Shown piece after piece: positions 26,765-35,413 of a stretch of 64,000 nt of DNA. A program made the position numbers and the translations under genes. Numbering within the stretch: the stretch's first letter is position 1; each line of letters starts with the position of its first letter. The notes under the pieces are model-generated. The model was not told where the DNA came from. It did no database searches and saw only the letters and a program-made list of their open reading frames with translations. This DNA is from JAZDCZ01 sp046757925 (GTDB lineage Bacteria > Gemmatimonadota > Gemmatimonadetes > Gemmatimonadales > GWC2-71-9), in NCBI GenBank assembly GCA_046757925.1, contig JBHHZE010000004.1:42020-106019 (forward strand), read 5' to 3'.

Positions 26765-28141
26765 TCAAGGTGCTGATAGTTCTTGTCGTGCAAACTCTAC
26801 GCGATCCCTGAAATTGCGGTCTGATTTCATTTCGCGCTGAACCTTGTCGAGGCTATGTATGACTGTTGAGTGGTCACGGCCACCGAAGGCCTGTCCGATC
26901 TCGACCAACTGCATGCTCAACAGATCGCGCGCGAGATACATTGCTACCTGTCGTGGTACCGTAAGTGTCTTGGTGCGGGCTTTCGAGCGCAGCCCTTCAG
27001 GAGTTACACCCCAGCGTCGAGCGACGACTTCCTGGACTCGATCCACGCTGGGCGTTGCCCGCTCGGTCCCCGATATGTCATCAGGGGTCTTGATCTTGTC
27101 AGCCAGAGCCTCTCGTGCCAGCTCGATCGAGATTTCCTTGTGTTTGAGGGATGCGAATAGGAGCAGCTTGATAATGCAGCCTTCGAGTTCGCGCACCGAG
27201 CGGCGCACGTGTTCGGCAATGAAGCGGATCACGTCATCGGGCATGGTCAGCTCGAGGTGGTCCTGCTCTGCTTTCTTCCGAAGGATCGCGATGCGATGTT
27301 CGAGATCCGGCTGCCCGATGTCCGCCACCATGCCCCACTCGAACCGGCTCACCAGGCGTGACTCGAGACCGGGGATCTCTTTGGGCGGGCGGTCCGACGT
27401 GAGCACTATCTGCTTCCCAGCCTCGTGCAGCGAATTGAAGGTGTGGAAGAACTCTTCTTGAGTCATCTCCTTACCTTCGAGGAAATGAACGTCGTCCACC
27501 AGGAAGATGTCGATGTCCTCCCGGTATCTCTTGCGGAACTGTGGCATCTTGCGGCTATGGATGCTCTCGATCACATCGTTGATGAACTGCTCGGCGCCGA
27601 GGTAGGTCACAGAACTGCCCGGGTTCTGTTCCAGAACTGCGTGGGCAACCGCTTGCATGAGATGGGTCTTGCCCAACCCCGTCGCGCCGTAGATGAACAG
27701 CGGGTTGTACGTTCGTCCGGGCGCCGCCGCCACGGCGTGCGCCGCCGCCGCCGCCAACTCGTTTGACTTGCCGATCACGAAGGTCCGGAATGAATACCGC
27801 TCGTTGAGTGGCCGTGCCGCCGAGTGGGGTGTCGGAGGAGCGGAAGCCGGGGGTGCTACAAAAAAATCCATCTGGGGCCGGTCGGCGCGCTCCGCCTGCA
27901 CCTCGAACACGATATCTAGAGGCGTTCCCAGGATCTCTCGGGCTAGCCGCGATAGGATATCCGCGTGCTTCGATTCGTTCCACTCGACCGCGAACTGGTC
28001 CGGCGTAGCGACGATCAGCCGTCCGTCATTCAGGGCGACCGGCTCCGCTGGCTCGAGCCAAGTTCTCACTGTTGCGTCGGGCAGAACGCGTCGCGCCTCT
28101 TCCAATAGGCGGCCCCACGTCTCTTTAACTGACAACTCCAT
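26765..28141 (-). CDS. dnaA: Chromosomal replication initiator DnaA
   Basis: DnaA melts the origin and loads the helicase. ATG 28141 gives 458 residues; an in-frame TTG nine codons upstream is unlikely. Domain I is the N-terminal 90 residues; domain III has Walker A GATGLGKTH and Walker B DDVHFLEGK; domain IV ends with the DNA-binding signature GRDHSTVIHS. Transcription comes from a strong promoter whose spacer contains a DnaA-box-like site. The gene is divergent from the rpmH-rnpA-yidD-yidC-mnmE cluster, the classic origin arrangement. Confidence 0.97.
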   Translation of the reverse strand: MELSVKETWGRLLEEARRVLPDATVRTWLEPAEPVALNDGRLIVATPDQFAVEWNESKHADILSRLAREILGTPLDIVFEVQAERADRPQMDFFVAPPASAPPTPHSAARPLNERYSFRTFVIGKSNELAAAAAHAVAAAPGRTYNPLFIYGATGLGKTHLMQAVAHAVLEQNPGSSVTYLGAEQFINDVIESIHSRKMPQFRKRYREDIDIFLVDDVHFLEGKEMTQEEFFHTFNSLHEAGKQIVLTSDRPPKEIPGLESRLVSRFEWGMVADIGQPDLEHRIAILRKKAEQDHLELTMPDDVIRFIAEHVRRSVRELEGCIIKLLLFASLKHKEISIELAREALADKIKTPDDISGTERATPSVDRVQEVVARRWGVTPEGLRSKARTKTLTVPRQVAMYLARDLLSMQLVEIGQAFGGRDHSTVIHSLDKVQREMKSDRNFRDRVEFARQELSAP

Positions 28142-28179
28142 TGAGTTTTTTTTGCGGTAGGTATCCAAAAGGGCGAACG

Positions 28180-28208
28180 ATTGTACCCCTCGGATGTGGA
28201 AAAGTCAA
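28180..28208 (-). promoter_or_regulatory. dnaA promoter with an overlapping DnaA box
   Basis: On the minus strand TTGACT (28208-28203) and TACAAT (28185-28180) are 17 bases apart, a near-consensus promoter giving a leader of about 30 bases. TTTTCCACA (28203-28195), one mismatch from the consensus DnaA box, begins at the last -35 base and fills the first half of the spacer. Binding of DnaA there would block RNA polymerase, giving autorepression. Confidence 0.7.
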
Positions 28209-28210
28209 CC

Positions 28211-28240
28211 TTGACCCCGAACACCCGCCACGGCTAGCTT
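28211..28240 (+). promoter_or_regulatory. Putative rpmH operon promoter
   Basis: TTGACC (28211-28216) and TAGCTT (28235-28240) are 18 bases apart, upstream of AAGGGA and ATG 28266. The -10 is weak. It is almost back to back with the dnaA promoter, so the DnaA box at 28195-28203 could influence both. Confidence 0.4.
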
Positions 28241-28265
28241 ACACGGCTCAAAACAAGGGAACGGA

Positions 28266-28427
28266 ATGAAACCAACTTACAGGCCGCGGAACCGCCGTCG
28301 CAAGAACAAGCACGGCTTCCGGGCGCGCATGAAGACACGGTGGGGTAGGGCGGTGTTGAGCCGCCGACGTAAGAAGGGCCGCAAGCAGCTGACCGTGCGG
28401 ATCCCTTCTAAGCATGCCCACGTTTGA
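28266..28427 (+). CDS. rpmH: Ribosomal protein bL34
   Basis: This 53-residue basic protein begins MKPTYRPRNRRRKNKHGFRA, matching the bL34 family throughout (RMKTRWGRAVLSRRRKKGRK). It is a few residues longer than the usual 44-50 because of the tail LTVRIPSKHAHV. AAGGGA lies upstream of the ATG. Its stop overlaps the rnpA start as TTGA. Confidence 0.97.
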   Translation: MKPTYRPRNRRRKNKHGFRARMKTRWGRAVLSRRRKKGRKQLTVRIPSKHAHV

Positions 28428-28762
28428 GCACTGAGGGATTCGATCGGAGTCGTAGGCTATCCAGTGTGCGGGAGATCCAGGCGGTAGCGAGACAAGGGCG
28501 GCGCAGCCGGACTCCAAACTTAGATATTTCTTGGCTTTCCAATGGGTTGAGCCACCCTCGCTGTGGGCTGGTGGTTCCCCTCCACGGTGCCACCGCAGTG
28601 GCCCGGAATAAGCTTCGGCGGCAGCTGAGAGAAATCGTTCGTCGACGACTCCTCCCTGAATTGGAGCCAATCGATCTGGTGCTGAAGCCGCGGCCCCATG
28701 CATACAAGGCAGAATTCGCCGACTTGGCAGTAGAACTGGAGCAATGGTTACACTCACACTGA
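28424..28762 (+). CDS. rnpA: RNase P protein component
   Basis: The 112-residue protein starts with TTG 28424, overlapping rpmH (TTGA), the start that keeps the family N-terminus EGFDRSRRLSSVREI. The RNA-binding signature is ARNKLRRQLREIVRRRLL. It assists the RNA encoded by rnpB in removing tRNA 5' leaders. The yidD start lies inside its 3' end. Confidence 0.92.
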   Translation: MSTEGFDRSRRLSSVREIQAVARQGRRSRTPNLDISWLSNGLSHPRCGLVVPLHGATAVARNKLRRQLREIVRRRLLPELEPIDLVLKPRPHAYKAEFADLAVELEQWLHSH

Positions 28763-28983
28763 GCTTCGTCCGCTTACCACGGCAGATCGTGATCGCGCTG
28801 ATTAGGGTCTACCGGCTGTTATCCTCGCCCTTAGCCTCACCGTGCCGGTTTTATCCCACCTGTTCCAGCTACGCACTTGAAGCGGTGAATCGTCATGGCG
28901 TCTTGAGAGGACTGTGGTTGGGCCTGAGGCGGATTCTGAAGTGCCATCCGTTTCACCCCGGTGGCATAGACCCTGTCCCATGA
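28744..28983 (+). CDS. yidD: Membrane protein insertion efficiency factor YidD
   Basis: This 79-residue protein has the family core IRVYRLLSSPLASPCRFYPT, CSSYALEAVNRHGVLRG and KCHPFHPGGIDPVP. The conserved cysteines are kept. YidD helps YidC and is membrane-associated through its N-terminal amphipathic helix. It overlaps rnpA by 19 bases and precedes yidC by 10, in the standard order. Confidence 0.96.
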   Translation: MVTLTLSFVRLPRQIVIALIRVYRLLSSPLASPCRFYPTCSSYALEAVNRHGVLRGLWLGLRRILKCHPFHPGGIDPVP

Positions 28984-28993
28984 TTCCTGACTG

Positions 28994-30667
28994 ATGGATC
29001 GCCGCGTCACTCTCGCGATCGGTCTCATGCTGGTCGTGGCCGTTCTGCCCTCACTGCTCTTGCCACCAAAGCGGGGCCCCATACGACCCGACAGCCTGAG
29101 CGTATCGGATACCGTCACACCACCAGCGAGACCGGAGTCCGAGGCGATACCCGTGCGCCCCAGCCCAGCGGCACCCACTATCTCGACCCCGGTCAGCGAC
29201 ACCACCCCCGGTTCTGAGCGTCGGGTGGTCGTCACGTCGCCGCGATATCGGTTCGAGTTCTCTTCCCACGGCGCGCGGTTGGTGTCCGCGCAGCTCCAGG
29301 CATATCGCTCCTTCGCTCCGAACGAGACGGGACCGGCTCAACTGATTCCCGACGATTCGCGCTTCCTCACGTACAAACTTCTCTTTGGTTCTGACACGGT
29401 ATCGCTGGAGAACTGGATCTTTGAGCCGTCTGACACTTTGCTGACAGTGGATGATGGGGAGGCTGAACTCCATTGGGTCGCGCGCAACGGTCCCATGGAG
29501 GTTCAGCTGACACAGAAGTTCAAGCCGACTGAATACCTATTCGACGTGGCGGGTTCGTTCTCGGGCGGTCCTGCCTCGGCAGGTCTGGTTCTGGTGACCC
29601 TGGGACCCCGGCTCAGACTGGTTGAGGCGGACAGTGTTTGGGATTATCGCAACTATGCGGTCGTAACTAAGGCGAATTCTCCCGAGCGCACGAAATTTGG
29701 CTCGCTGACAGATGGCGTTCCCAGGCCCTTTTCGGGGCCGTTTGAGTGGGTAGCGCTCAAGTCTCGCTACTTCGTCAGTTCCGTGTTGACCATTCGCGAC
29801 GGTCAACCGCGGATCGGTGGTGCTGTCGCCACTGGAGGTCCGAAGAGCGGTAAATTTGCGACCACGGCAACCGTTGCGGTTTCGCTTCCGGCTCCGGGCG
29901 GCCGGTTCGCACATCAGGTCTATATCGGACCTCAGGAGTTTCGCGATCTGGCCCGGGTCGGACACGATTTGTCTGAGGTCAATCCTTACGGCTGGATATT
30001 CCGGCCGATAATCCGGCCCGTCGCCAACTTCATAGTGAGAATCCTGCTTTGGAGCCATGAGAACTTTGACCTTCAGTACGGCTGGGTCCTGATCCTTTTC
30101 GGGGTCGCCGTACGGATTGTTCTCTGGCCACTCAACCAGAAGGCCATGCGTTCGAGCATGGCAATGCAGGCGATACAGCCGGAGATCAAGGCGCTTCAGG
30201 AGCGTCACAAGCAGGAACCTCAGCGCTTGCAGCAAGAAACCATGAGGCTGTACAAGCACCATGGAGTTAATCCGCTCGGCGGGTGTTTGCCGATGCTGCT
30301 TCCCATGCCCGTGCTGTTCGCGCTGTTTTTTGTATTCCGGGAGACGATCGAATTCCGGGGCGTGCCGTTCTTGTGGCTACCAGATCTCTCGCGGGCGGAT
30401 CCGCTGTACATCATCCCCGTTGTCATGGGTATTTCGATGTTTGTGGTATCCAAGATCGGTCAGATGGGGGTTCCGCCCAATCCGCAGTCCAAGATGATGC
30501 TCTATTTCATGCCGGTCATGATGACCGTCCTGTTCCTGAAGTTTTCAAGTGGTCTCAACCTGTATTATGCGGTCAGCAACATTACGAGTGTGCCGCAACA
30601 GTGGATGATCGCAAAGGAAAGAATGGGTAGGTCCGGGAAGCTGGCGGGGAAGAAACCGGGTTCCTAA
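28994..30667 (+). CDS. yidC: Membrane protein insertase YidC
   Basis: YidC inserts and folds inner-membrane proteins. The 557-residue protein has the didermic layout: an N-terminal helix (LAIGLMLVVAVLPSLLL), a large periplasmic domain (about 40-340), then five membrane helices. The last part contains WPLNQKAMRSSMAMQ, the KALQERHKQEPQRLQQE cytosolic hairpin, and LGGCLPMLLPMPVLFALFFV. The large periplasmic domain supports a Gram-negative-type envelope. It lies in the rpmH-to-mnmE operon. Confidence 0.96.
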   Translation: MDRRVTLAIGLMLVVAVLPSLLLPPKRGPIRPDSLSVSDTVTPPARPESEAIPVRPSPAAPTISTPVSDTTPGSERRVVVTSPRYRFEFSSHGARLVSAQLQAYRSFAPNETGPAQLIPDDSRFLTYKLLFGSDTVSLENWIFEPSDTLLTVDDGEAELHWVARNGPMEVQLTQKFKPTEYLFDVAGSFSGGPASAGLVLVTLGPRLRLVEADSVWDYRNYAVVTKANSPERTKFGSLTDGVPRPFSGPFEWVALKSRYFVSSVLTIRDGQPRIGGAVATGGPKSGKFATTATVAVSLPAPGGRFAHQVYIGPQEFRDLARVGHDLSEVNPYGWIFRPIIRPVANFIVRILLWSHENFDLQYGWVLILFGVAVRIVLWPLNQKAMRSSMAMQAIQPEIKALQERHKQEPQRLQQETMRLYKHHGVNPLGGCLPMLLPMPVLFALFFVFRETIEFRGVPFLWLPDLSRADPLYIIPVVMGISMFVVSKIGQMGVPPNPQSKMMLYFMPVMMTVLFLKFSSGLNLYYAVSNITSVPQQWMIAKERMGRSGKLAGKKPGS

Positions 30668-30706
30668 CGCTGCTGGAATCGCAAGTAGAGAAAGAACGGT
30701 GCCGAC

Positions 30707-32059
30707 ATGCTGTCGGATGTAATCGCGGCGCTCGCTACCCCTCCTGGCGTATCGGCTGTCGCTCTGCTAAGACTGACGGGCCGCGAGGCCTACGATGTCG
30801 CGGCGGCGGTCCTCGAGCCGTTTACAGCCGATCCCCCACGTACAGCCCGACTCGCGGCTGCAAGAGATCCAAGGAACGGCGAAGAGCTCGATCGCGTATT
30901 GTATGTCACCTACCGGGCTCCGGCCTCATACACCGGAGAGGACACGGTTGAAATCTCATCCCATGGTGGCCTGTTGGTTCCAGGAGGAGTCCTAGGCGCG
31001 CTGTTTGCCGCAGGAGCACGCCAGGCTACGCGGGGCGAGTTTACCAGGCGAGCGCTGCTAAACGGTAAGATCGATCTGTTGCAGGCAGAGGCCATTGGTG
31101 ACCTGGTTGCTGCTACGGCGCCGGCTCAACGCCGGGCTGCACTGCACCAACTGGAGCGCGGGCTGTCCAACCGTGTAGGTGAACTCCGCGACAAGGTGTT
31201 GGAACTCGAATCGCTGGTTTGCTATGAAATCGACTTCCCGGAAGAAGACGACGGACCCGTTTCGACCGAACAGATCGAAGCAACGGCGGAGAAACTCGAG
31301 TGTTCGTTGACTCAACTCTTGGGTACGGCGAGCGAGGGTGAACGCCTCACCGAGGGTGCCGTGTGTGTAATTGCTGGACTCCCCAATGTCGGCAAGTCGT
31401 CGCTATTCAACGCGCTGTTGGGCAAGGAACGCGCGATTGTTGCGCCGAAGCCGGGGACAACCCGGGATGCGATCGAGGCCGCCGCCGACTGTGGGGGGTT
31501 CCCCTTCCGGCTTATCGACACGGCCGGCCTCCGCGATACCGATGACGATATCGAACGCATGGGTGTGGAAGTGAGTCACAGGTACTTGGTGGGGGCAGAC
31601 GTGGTTCTCTTCTGTGCCGAGGCCGGCCGTGCTATCGCCGACGAGGAGTTAGCGTTCATACGCAAGGTGTCAGCCCCCACGCTGATTGTACGAACCAAGG
31701 CCGATCTGAGGCCGGGTGGGGGTGACACTGAAGATGACCTGGGTGATGTCTCGGTATCTGCGACCGAGAGTACCGGTCTGGCGGAGCTCCGTGCCGAACT
31801 CGCGTCCCTCGCCTTCTCCAGGCTCAGCACAGCAGGTGGCGTGGTCGCCTGCGTGACGCGGGAGCGTCATAGGGTTGCGCTCCACTCCGCTCGCGAAGAG
31901 GTTGCGGCGTTTCGTGCAGCACGGGCATCGGGGCTCGAGGGGGCTGTCGCCGCCACGCATTTGCGAGCGGCGCTGAGCGCGCTGGAAGATATTGTTGGAG
32001 TGGTTACCACCGACGACGTGCTCGAACGAGTATTCGCCACGTTCTGTGTCGGCAAATAG
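30707..32059 (+). CDS. mnmE: tRNA modification GTPase MnmE
   Basis: With MnmG, MnmE adds the aminomethyl group to wobble uridines. The 450-residue protein has the folate-binding N-domain (ATPPGVSAVALLRLTG, YTGEDTVEISSHGG), the G domain with GLPNVGKSSLFN, TTRD, DTAGLRDT and RTKAD in place of NKxD, and the C-terminal FCVGK with the catalytic Cys. The G4 motif change from Asn to Arg-Thr is mild and seen in some relatives. It is the last gene of the plus-strand origin operon and is convergent with the next gene. Confidence 0.96.
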   Translation: MLSDVIAALATPPGVSAVALLRLTGREAYDVAAAVLEPFTADPPRTARLAAARDPRNGEELDRVLYVTYRAPASYTGEDTVEISSHGGLLVPGGVLGALFAAGARQATRGEFTRRALLNGKIDLLQAEAIGDLVAATAPAQRRAALHQLERGLSNRVGELRDKVLELESLVCYEIDFPEEDDGPVSTEQIEATAEKLECSLTQLLGTASEGERLTEGAVCVIAGLPNVGKSSLFNALLGKERAIVAPKPGTTRDAIEAAADCGGFPFRLIDTAGLRDTDDDIERMGVEVSHRYLVGADVVLFCAEAGRAIADEELAFIRKVSAPTLIVRTKADLRPGGGDTEDDLGDVSVSATESTGLAELRAELASLAFSRLSTAGGVVACVTRERHRVALHSAREEVAAFRAARASGLEGAVAATHLRAALSALEDIVGVVTTDDVLERVFATFCVGK

Positions 32060-32079
32060 TTGAGGAGGCAGGATCAAGT

Positions 32080-32319
32080 CTATTCCGGCGATTCGGACTG
32101 CCCTCCCTCGGAGGAAAGCCTCCAGGCTTCGTCGGCGAGCCATTCGAGGCGTTGCTGCCGATACTCCGCCTCTTCGGAACTGAGGTTGCTGCCGCTGCGG
32201 GCAATCCCACGCACATGCTCGATCAGTTCGTCGAGTACTTCTCGAAGGGCGAGGTTAGACCGGCGATCCTCGCTCTGTGAAGCCGAGTCGTCGCTGCGCG
32301 CCTTATCCAGTTGAATCAC
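32080..32319 (-). CDS. Small helical protein of unknown function
   Basis: A 79-residue ORF from GTG 32319, starting 8 bases after the stop of the peptidase gene; an ATG at 32370 would overlap that gene. The protein is strongly charged with a helix-forming core LREVLDELIEHVRGIARSG and EEAEYRQQRLEWLADEAWRL. There is no signal or membrane segment. I do not recognise a family. Position at the end of the long minus-strand gene run and its regular heptad-like pattern suggest a real gene. Confidence 0.5.
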   Translation of the reverse strand: MIQLDKARSDDSASQSEDRRSNLALREVLDELIEHVRGIARSGSNLSSEEAEYRQQRLEWLADEAWRLSSEGGQSESPE

Positions 32320-32327
32320 TCCATGGG

Positions 32328-33269
32328 TCAGGCGGTCTGGTCGGCAGCTCGGGCCTCTGCTGCCTGACATTCGGCCGCACTCGCCCTGAGTGCACGAGCG
32401 ATGCCCTGCTGTGCTAGGATGGCCTCTACCATTCGCAGACCGACATAGTAACCCGACCGCTCGGGAATAACTTTGCCGCCAACGAGACGTTGTGCAGCAC
32501 TCATTCCTCCCGACAGATATCTCAGCCGGTATCCCAGCCCCGTGATGTCCAGCTTGTCCCTTATGTATCCCATCAAGAAGGCATCCAGCTCGCGCATGCG
32601 GCGGTACTGCCGCCGGGCGTACCCCAAGTACTCCCAGGCGTCGAACCCCGGCACTGCCCGTTTTGACGCCGCTACGGCCAACCCTTCGTTCACGAGCAAT
32701 TCACCAAGTGACGCCCGGCTGCCCGTTTCCCAATAGTCGTAGTAGCCGTTCATGGACTTGATGATCGGCTTGATCTCGCTGTTGCTGTCGGGCGATCCGT
32801 AACGTACGGTATGGGCAATCTCATGAGCTATCCATAGAGGAAGGAGATCGGGTTTGAGGCCGAGTCCGAGCGTTTCGGCGTTCGCCCGTCCGGTGAAGTG
32901 CTCCAGGCACGCGAAAGCCACTCCCCGCCCTCCGACCACTAACTCTGCCGCGTTTGCCCCGCCGACGCCGACCATCAGATAGACATCGAACTCGCAATCG
33001 ATCTCAAATAGATCCTCACATCGCTTGATAGTCTCTTCAACGGTGCCAATGAAGTCGAACTCGTCGAGCACCATTTTGAGATCGCGCCGATCGGCCTCGA
33101 CAGCTCGCAGCATTACTTCTTCGGCGTGGGGGCTATCCAGGTCGAGGATGTAGTTGTGCCAGTATGCGGCAAGCACCGGTTCGTGGTCTGCTATATAGCG
33201 ATGATATCCCTCTAGAGGATCTGCCGCCTCCAAGGCGGCGAGAAATTCGGGGACGAGGTTTATGAGCAT
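32328..33269 (-). CDS. Predicted zinc-dependent peptidase, DUF2268-like
   Basis: The ATG at 33269 gives 313 residues; a TTG at 33311 is an alternative. The metal motif is LWIAHEIAHTVRY (HExxH), followed about 60 residues later by ELLVNEGLAVAASKR, whose Glu is a likely third ligand, and by RSGYYVGLRMVEAIL near the end. This arrangement matches DUF2268-type predicted proteases. No signal peptide is seen, so it should be cytosolic. It is the last large gene of the minus-strand run. Confidence 0.75.
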   Translation of the reverse strand: MLINLVPEFLAALEAADPLEGYHRYIADHEPVLAAYWHNYILDLDSPHAEEVMLRAVEADRRDLKMVLDEFDFIGTVEETIKRCEDLFEIDCEFDVYLMVGVGGANAAELVVGGRGVAFACLEHFTGRANAETLGLGLKPDLLPLWIAHEIAHTVRYGSPDSNSEIKPIIKSMNGYYDYWETGSRASLGELLVNEGLAVAASKRAVPGFDAWEYLGYARRQYRRMRELDAFLMGYIRDKLDITGLGYRLRYLSGGMSAAQRLVGGKVIPERSGYYVGLRMVEAILAQQGIARALRASAAECQAAEARAADQTA

Positions 33270-33357
33270 GGAAAGCGCCCCCAATTTGGGACGGACCGGG
33301 TTGTCTGACAACCCCCGAATTTATCGACATCAATCGGGTAAGGTGTTCGTGCGGCGC

Positions 33358-33522
33358 TTATGCTCCGATGATTTGCTCCAGTTGCACCGAGGGACCCGCA
33401 GCTCGCCTAATCGCACCTGCTACTCCGGCACCCAGTTGCAGGTGATTGTTGGCAGCGTTAACGATGGCATCTCCCTCGAATCCGGTGATGTCACCTTGCC
33501 TGACAATCAGACGCGGGGGCAT
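33358..33522 (-). pseudogene. Truncated macro-domain (ADP-ribose-binding) ORF
   Basis: A 54-residue ORF from ATG 33522, ten bases after the rhomboid stop, reads IVRQGDITGFEGDAIVNAAN then GAGVAGAIRRAAGPSVQ and stops soon after. This is the N-terminal third of a macro domain: the GDIT and VNAAN motifs and the GxGVxGAI loop bind ADP-ribose. A complete macro domain needs about 120 more residues, which are absent before the next gene (33269). It is either a pseudogene left by a deletion or a very short derived protein. AGG about 15 bases before the ATG is a weak ribosome site. Confidence 0.75.
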
Positions 33523-33532
33523 CTGGCGTTAC

Positions 33533-34369
33533 CTAATGTTGGCGAAGTTGACGGCTGGCTTCGTCGAGCAGTTGGAGCTCCTGGGAGGTAAGGCTGTCGA
33601 TGCCTGACTCGGAGATCTTGTCCAACACCCGGTCTACGTCATCGCGTTTATCGCGGTGCATGTCTCTCTCTTGCGATCCTTCACGCGCGTGGCCGGATTG
33701 TGGGAGCCTGTGGACTGAGCGCATGGCTGGCTGTTGCCGTGCCGACCTGACGACGCGGCTACTCCCCTCTGCGCCGTGGCTGAGGAGCCGTTCCCCCCTC
33801 AGATACAGGAACCCGAAAAGCAGTCCACCGAGGTGGGCCAAGTGGGCGACACCGTCATTGGCGCTTGACTGTGCCATCAGTAGATCCACGACCGCCAGGA
33901 AGGTGACCAGCCATTTGACCTTTATGGGTACCGGCAGGGGAAACACGAAGACCGGGGCATCGGGCCAGTTCATGGCAAACGCCAAGGCCACTCCCAGCAC
34001 CGCGGCCGACGCTCCAACGAACGGAGCAACGGGCGTGAACAGTGCGATCGCGAACGAAAGGAGCGCGCCTCCCACGCCGCAAGTGAAGTAATAAACCCCG
34101 AATGCGGAGCCACCCATCTTTGCTTCAACCGCCGGGCCGAAAAAGAACAGCATCAGCATGTTGAAGAGCAGATGGAAGAAGCCACCGTGGACGAACATGT
34201 AGGTAACGAACGTCCAGATCTTGCCGCCCATGTGCGTGGGGCTGAAGGCTGTCCAATCGATCACCCAGTTGCCCGTGAAGACCGTGATCGTGAGCAGGTA
34301 GACCACGGCATTGGCGACAATGATGCCACGGACCCAGGGGGTCAGTGTGAGTGGAGATTGTCTCCGCAT
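33533..34369 (-). CDS. Rhomboid-family intramembrane serine protease
   Basis: The 278-residue protein starts at ATG 34369 (a TTG lies three codons before). It has six hydrophobic helices. The catalytic serine is in VGASAAVLG (GxSx) and the His in VAHLAHLGGLLFG, with the family motif HGGFFHLLFNMLML in helix 2. A basic cytosolic tail ends with VDRVLDKISESGIDSLTSQE, a small helical domain often found at the C-terminus of rhomboids in this group of bacteria. Substrates are membrane proteins, unidentified. Confidence 0.92.
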   Translation of the reverse strand: MRRQSPLTLTPWVRGIIVANAVVYLLTITVFTGNWVIDWTAFSPTHMGGKIWTFVTYMFVHGGFFHLLFNMLMLFFFGPAVEAKMGGSAFGVYYFTCGVGGALLSFAIALFTPVAPFVGASAAVLGVALAFAMNWPDAPVFVFPLPVPIKVKWLVTFLAVVDLLMAQSSANDGVAHLAHLGGLLFGFLYLRGERLLSHGAEGSSRVVRSARQQPAMRSVHRLPQSGHAREGSQERDMHRDKRDDVDRVLDKISESGIDSLTSQELQLLDEASRQLRQH

Positions 34370-34387
34370 ATACGTCAATTTACTACC

Positions 34388-35413
34388 TCAGGCACGGACT
34401 TTGTTCCTCACGCCGCTTCTCTCGAGGGCCACGCGACAGATCTCCTCGCAGAGATCCCCGAACGATATACCCACTGCTGCTGCGGATTGGGGCAGCAAGC
34501 TTGTAACCGTCAGACCGGGCAGCGTGTTCACCTCCAAGCAGTGCGGCGTACCAGAACAATCTATCCGAAAGTCGACCCGCGAAAAATCGCGCAGCTTGAG
34601 GCAGCGGTGAGCCTCGATAGCCATGGCTCTGAGCCGCTGGCGGAGTTCCTCCTGTATCGCGGCAGGAAAAACTTCCTGCGTGAGACCTGGAGTATACTTG
34701 CACTCGTAGTCGAAGATGGGATGATCGGGAATGATCTCCCCCAGAGCCAGGACGCGGTCACCGAGCACTCCCATCGTAAACTCCCGGCCCTCGACGAATT
34801 GTTCCAGCATGATCTCGTCGTCGTGCTCACGGGCCGCTTCCACAGCTGCTTCCAGTCCCGTCTCCGACTTGACGAGTGAGAGACCCAGGGTAGACCCGGT
34901 CTTCGAGGGCTTTACTATCAGAGGGTAGCCCAGCTGTGCGATCTCGTCCGGAGGCGATGGCCACATCCTCCAGTCGGGAGTGGTGATTCCAGCATCTCTG
35001 AACAAGCGTTTGGCAATATCCTTATCCATCGCCACCGCGCTCGGCACGGGCCCCGAGCCGGTATACGTAATGCCGGCCAGTTCGAGCAGGGCCTGTACTT
35101 CGCCGCCCTCGCCCTGACGGCCGTGGAGCAGAAGAAACACCAAATCGGCATCGCGCAGCTCCGGCAGCGTTGCGAGCGCTTCAACGTGCTCGCGTGCGGC
35201 CAGTTGCCGCAGTTCGTCCGAACTCGGAGGTTCCGGCCCGACACACTGTGTGAGAATCCTCGACTCGTCGTCGGGGCCCAGTGGGCCCTCGACCGTATCC
35301 ACCACGATGACCGAGTGCCCACGATCCCGCAATGCAGCCGCAACCTGGTGGCCACCGGCTAAGGCCACGTTACGTTCCGCAGTGGACCCTCCGGTCAGTA
35401 TCGTTACCTGCAT
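34388..35413 (-). CDS. ddl: D-alanine--D-alanine ligase
   Basis: Ddl makes the D-Ala-D-Ala dipeptide of peptidoglycan using ATP. ATG 35413 gives 341 residues and overlaps the queD stop as TAATG. Typical motifs are ILTGGSTAERNVALAGG (start), LLLHGRQGEGGEVQALLEL, YPLIVKPSKTGSTLG (ATP-grasp lysine), and the metal-binding end SRVDFRID with CLEVNTLPGLT. The common Ddl motif E-x-S is TAERNVAL here; the active-site Glu is kept. Confidence 0.94.
   Translation of the reverse strand: MQVTILTGGSTAERNVALAGGHQVAAALRDRGHSVIVVDTVEGPLGPDDESRILTQCVGPEPPSSDELRQLAAREHVEALATLPELRDADLVFLLLHGRQGEGGEVQALLELAGITYTGSGPVPSAVAMDKDIAKRLFRDAGITTPDWRMWPSPPDEIAQLGYPLIVKPSKTGSTLGLSLVKSETGLEAAVEAAREHDDEIMLEQFVEGREFTMGVLGDRVLALGEIIPDHPIFDYECKYTPGLTQEVFPAAIQEELRQRLRAMAIEAHRCLKLRDFSRVDFRIDCSGTPHCLEVNTLPGLTVTSLLPQSAAAVGISFGDLCEEICRVALERSGVRNKVRA

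Noticed and set aside
33262..33591. Plus-strand ORF of 109 codons
   Set aside because: It is antisense to the truncated macro ORF and to the flanking genes, and has no family resemblance.
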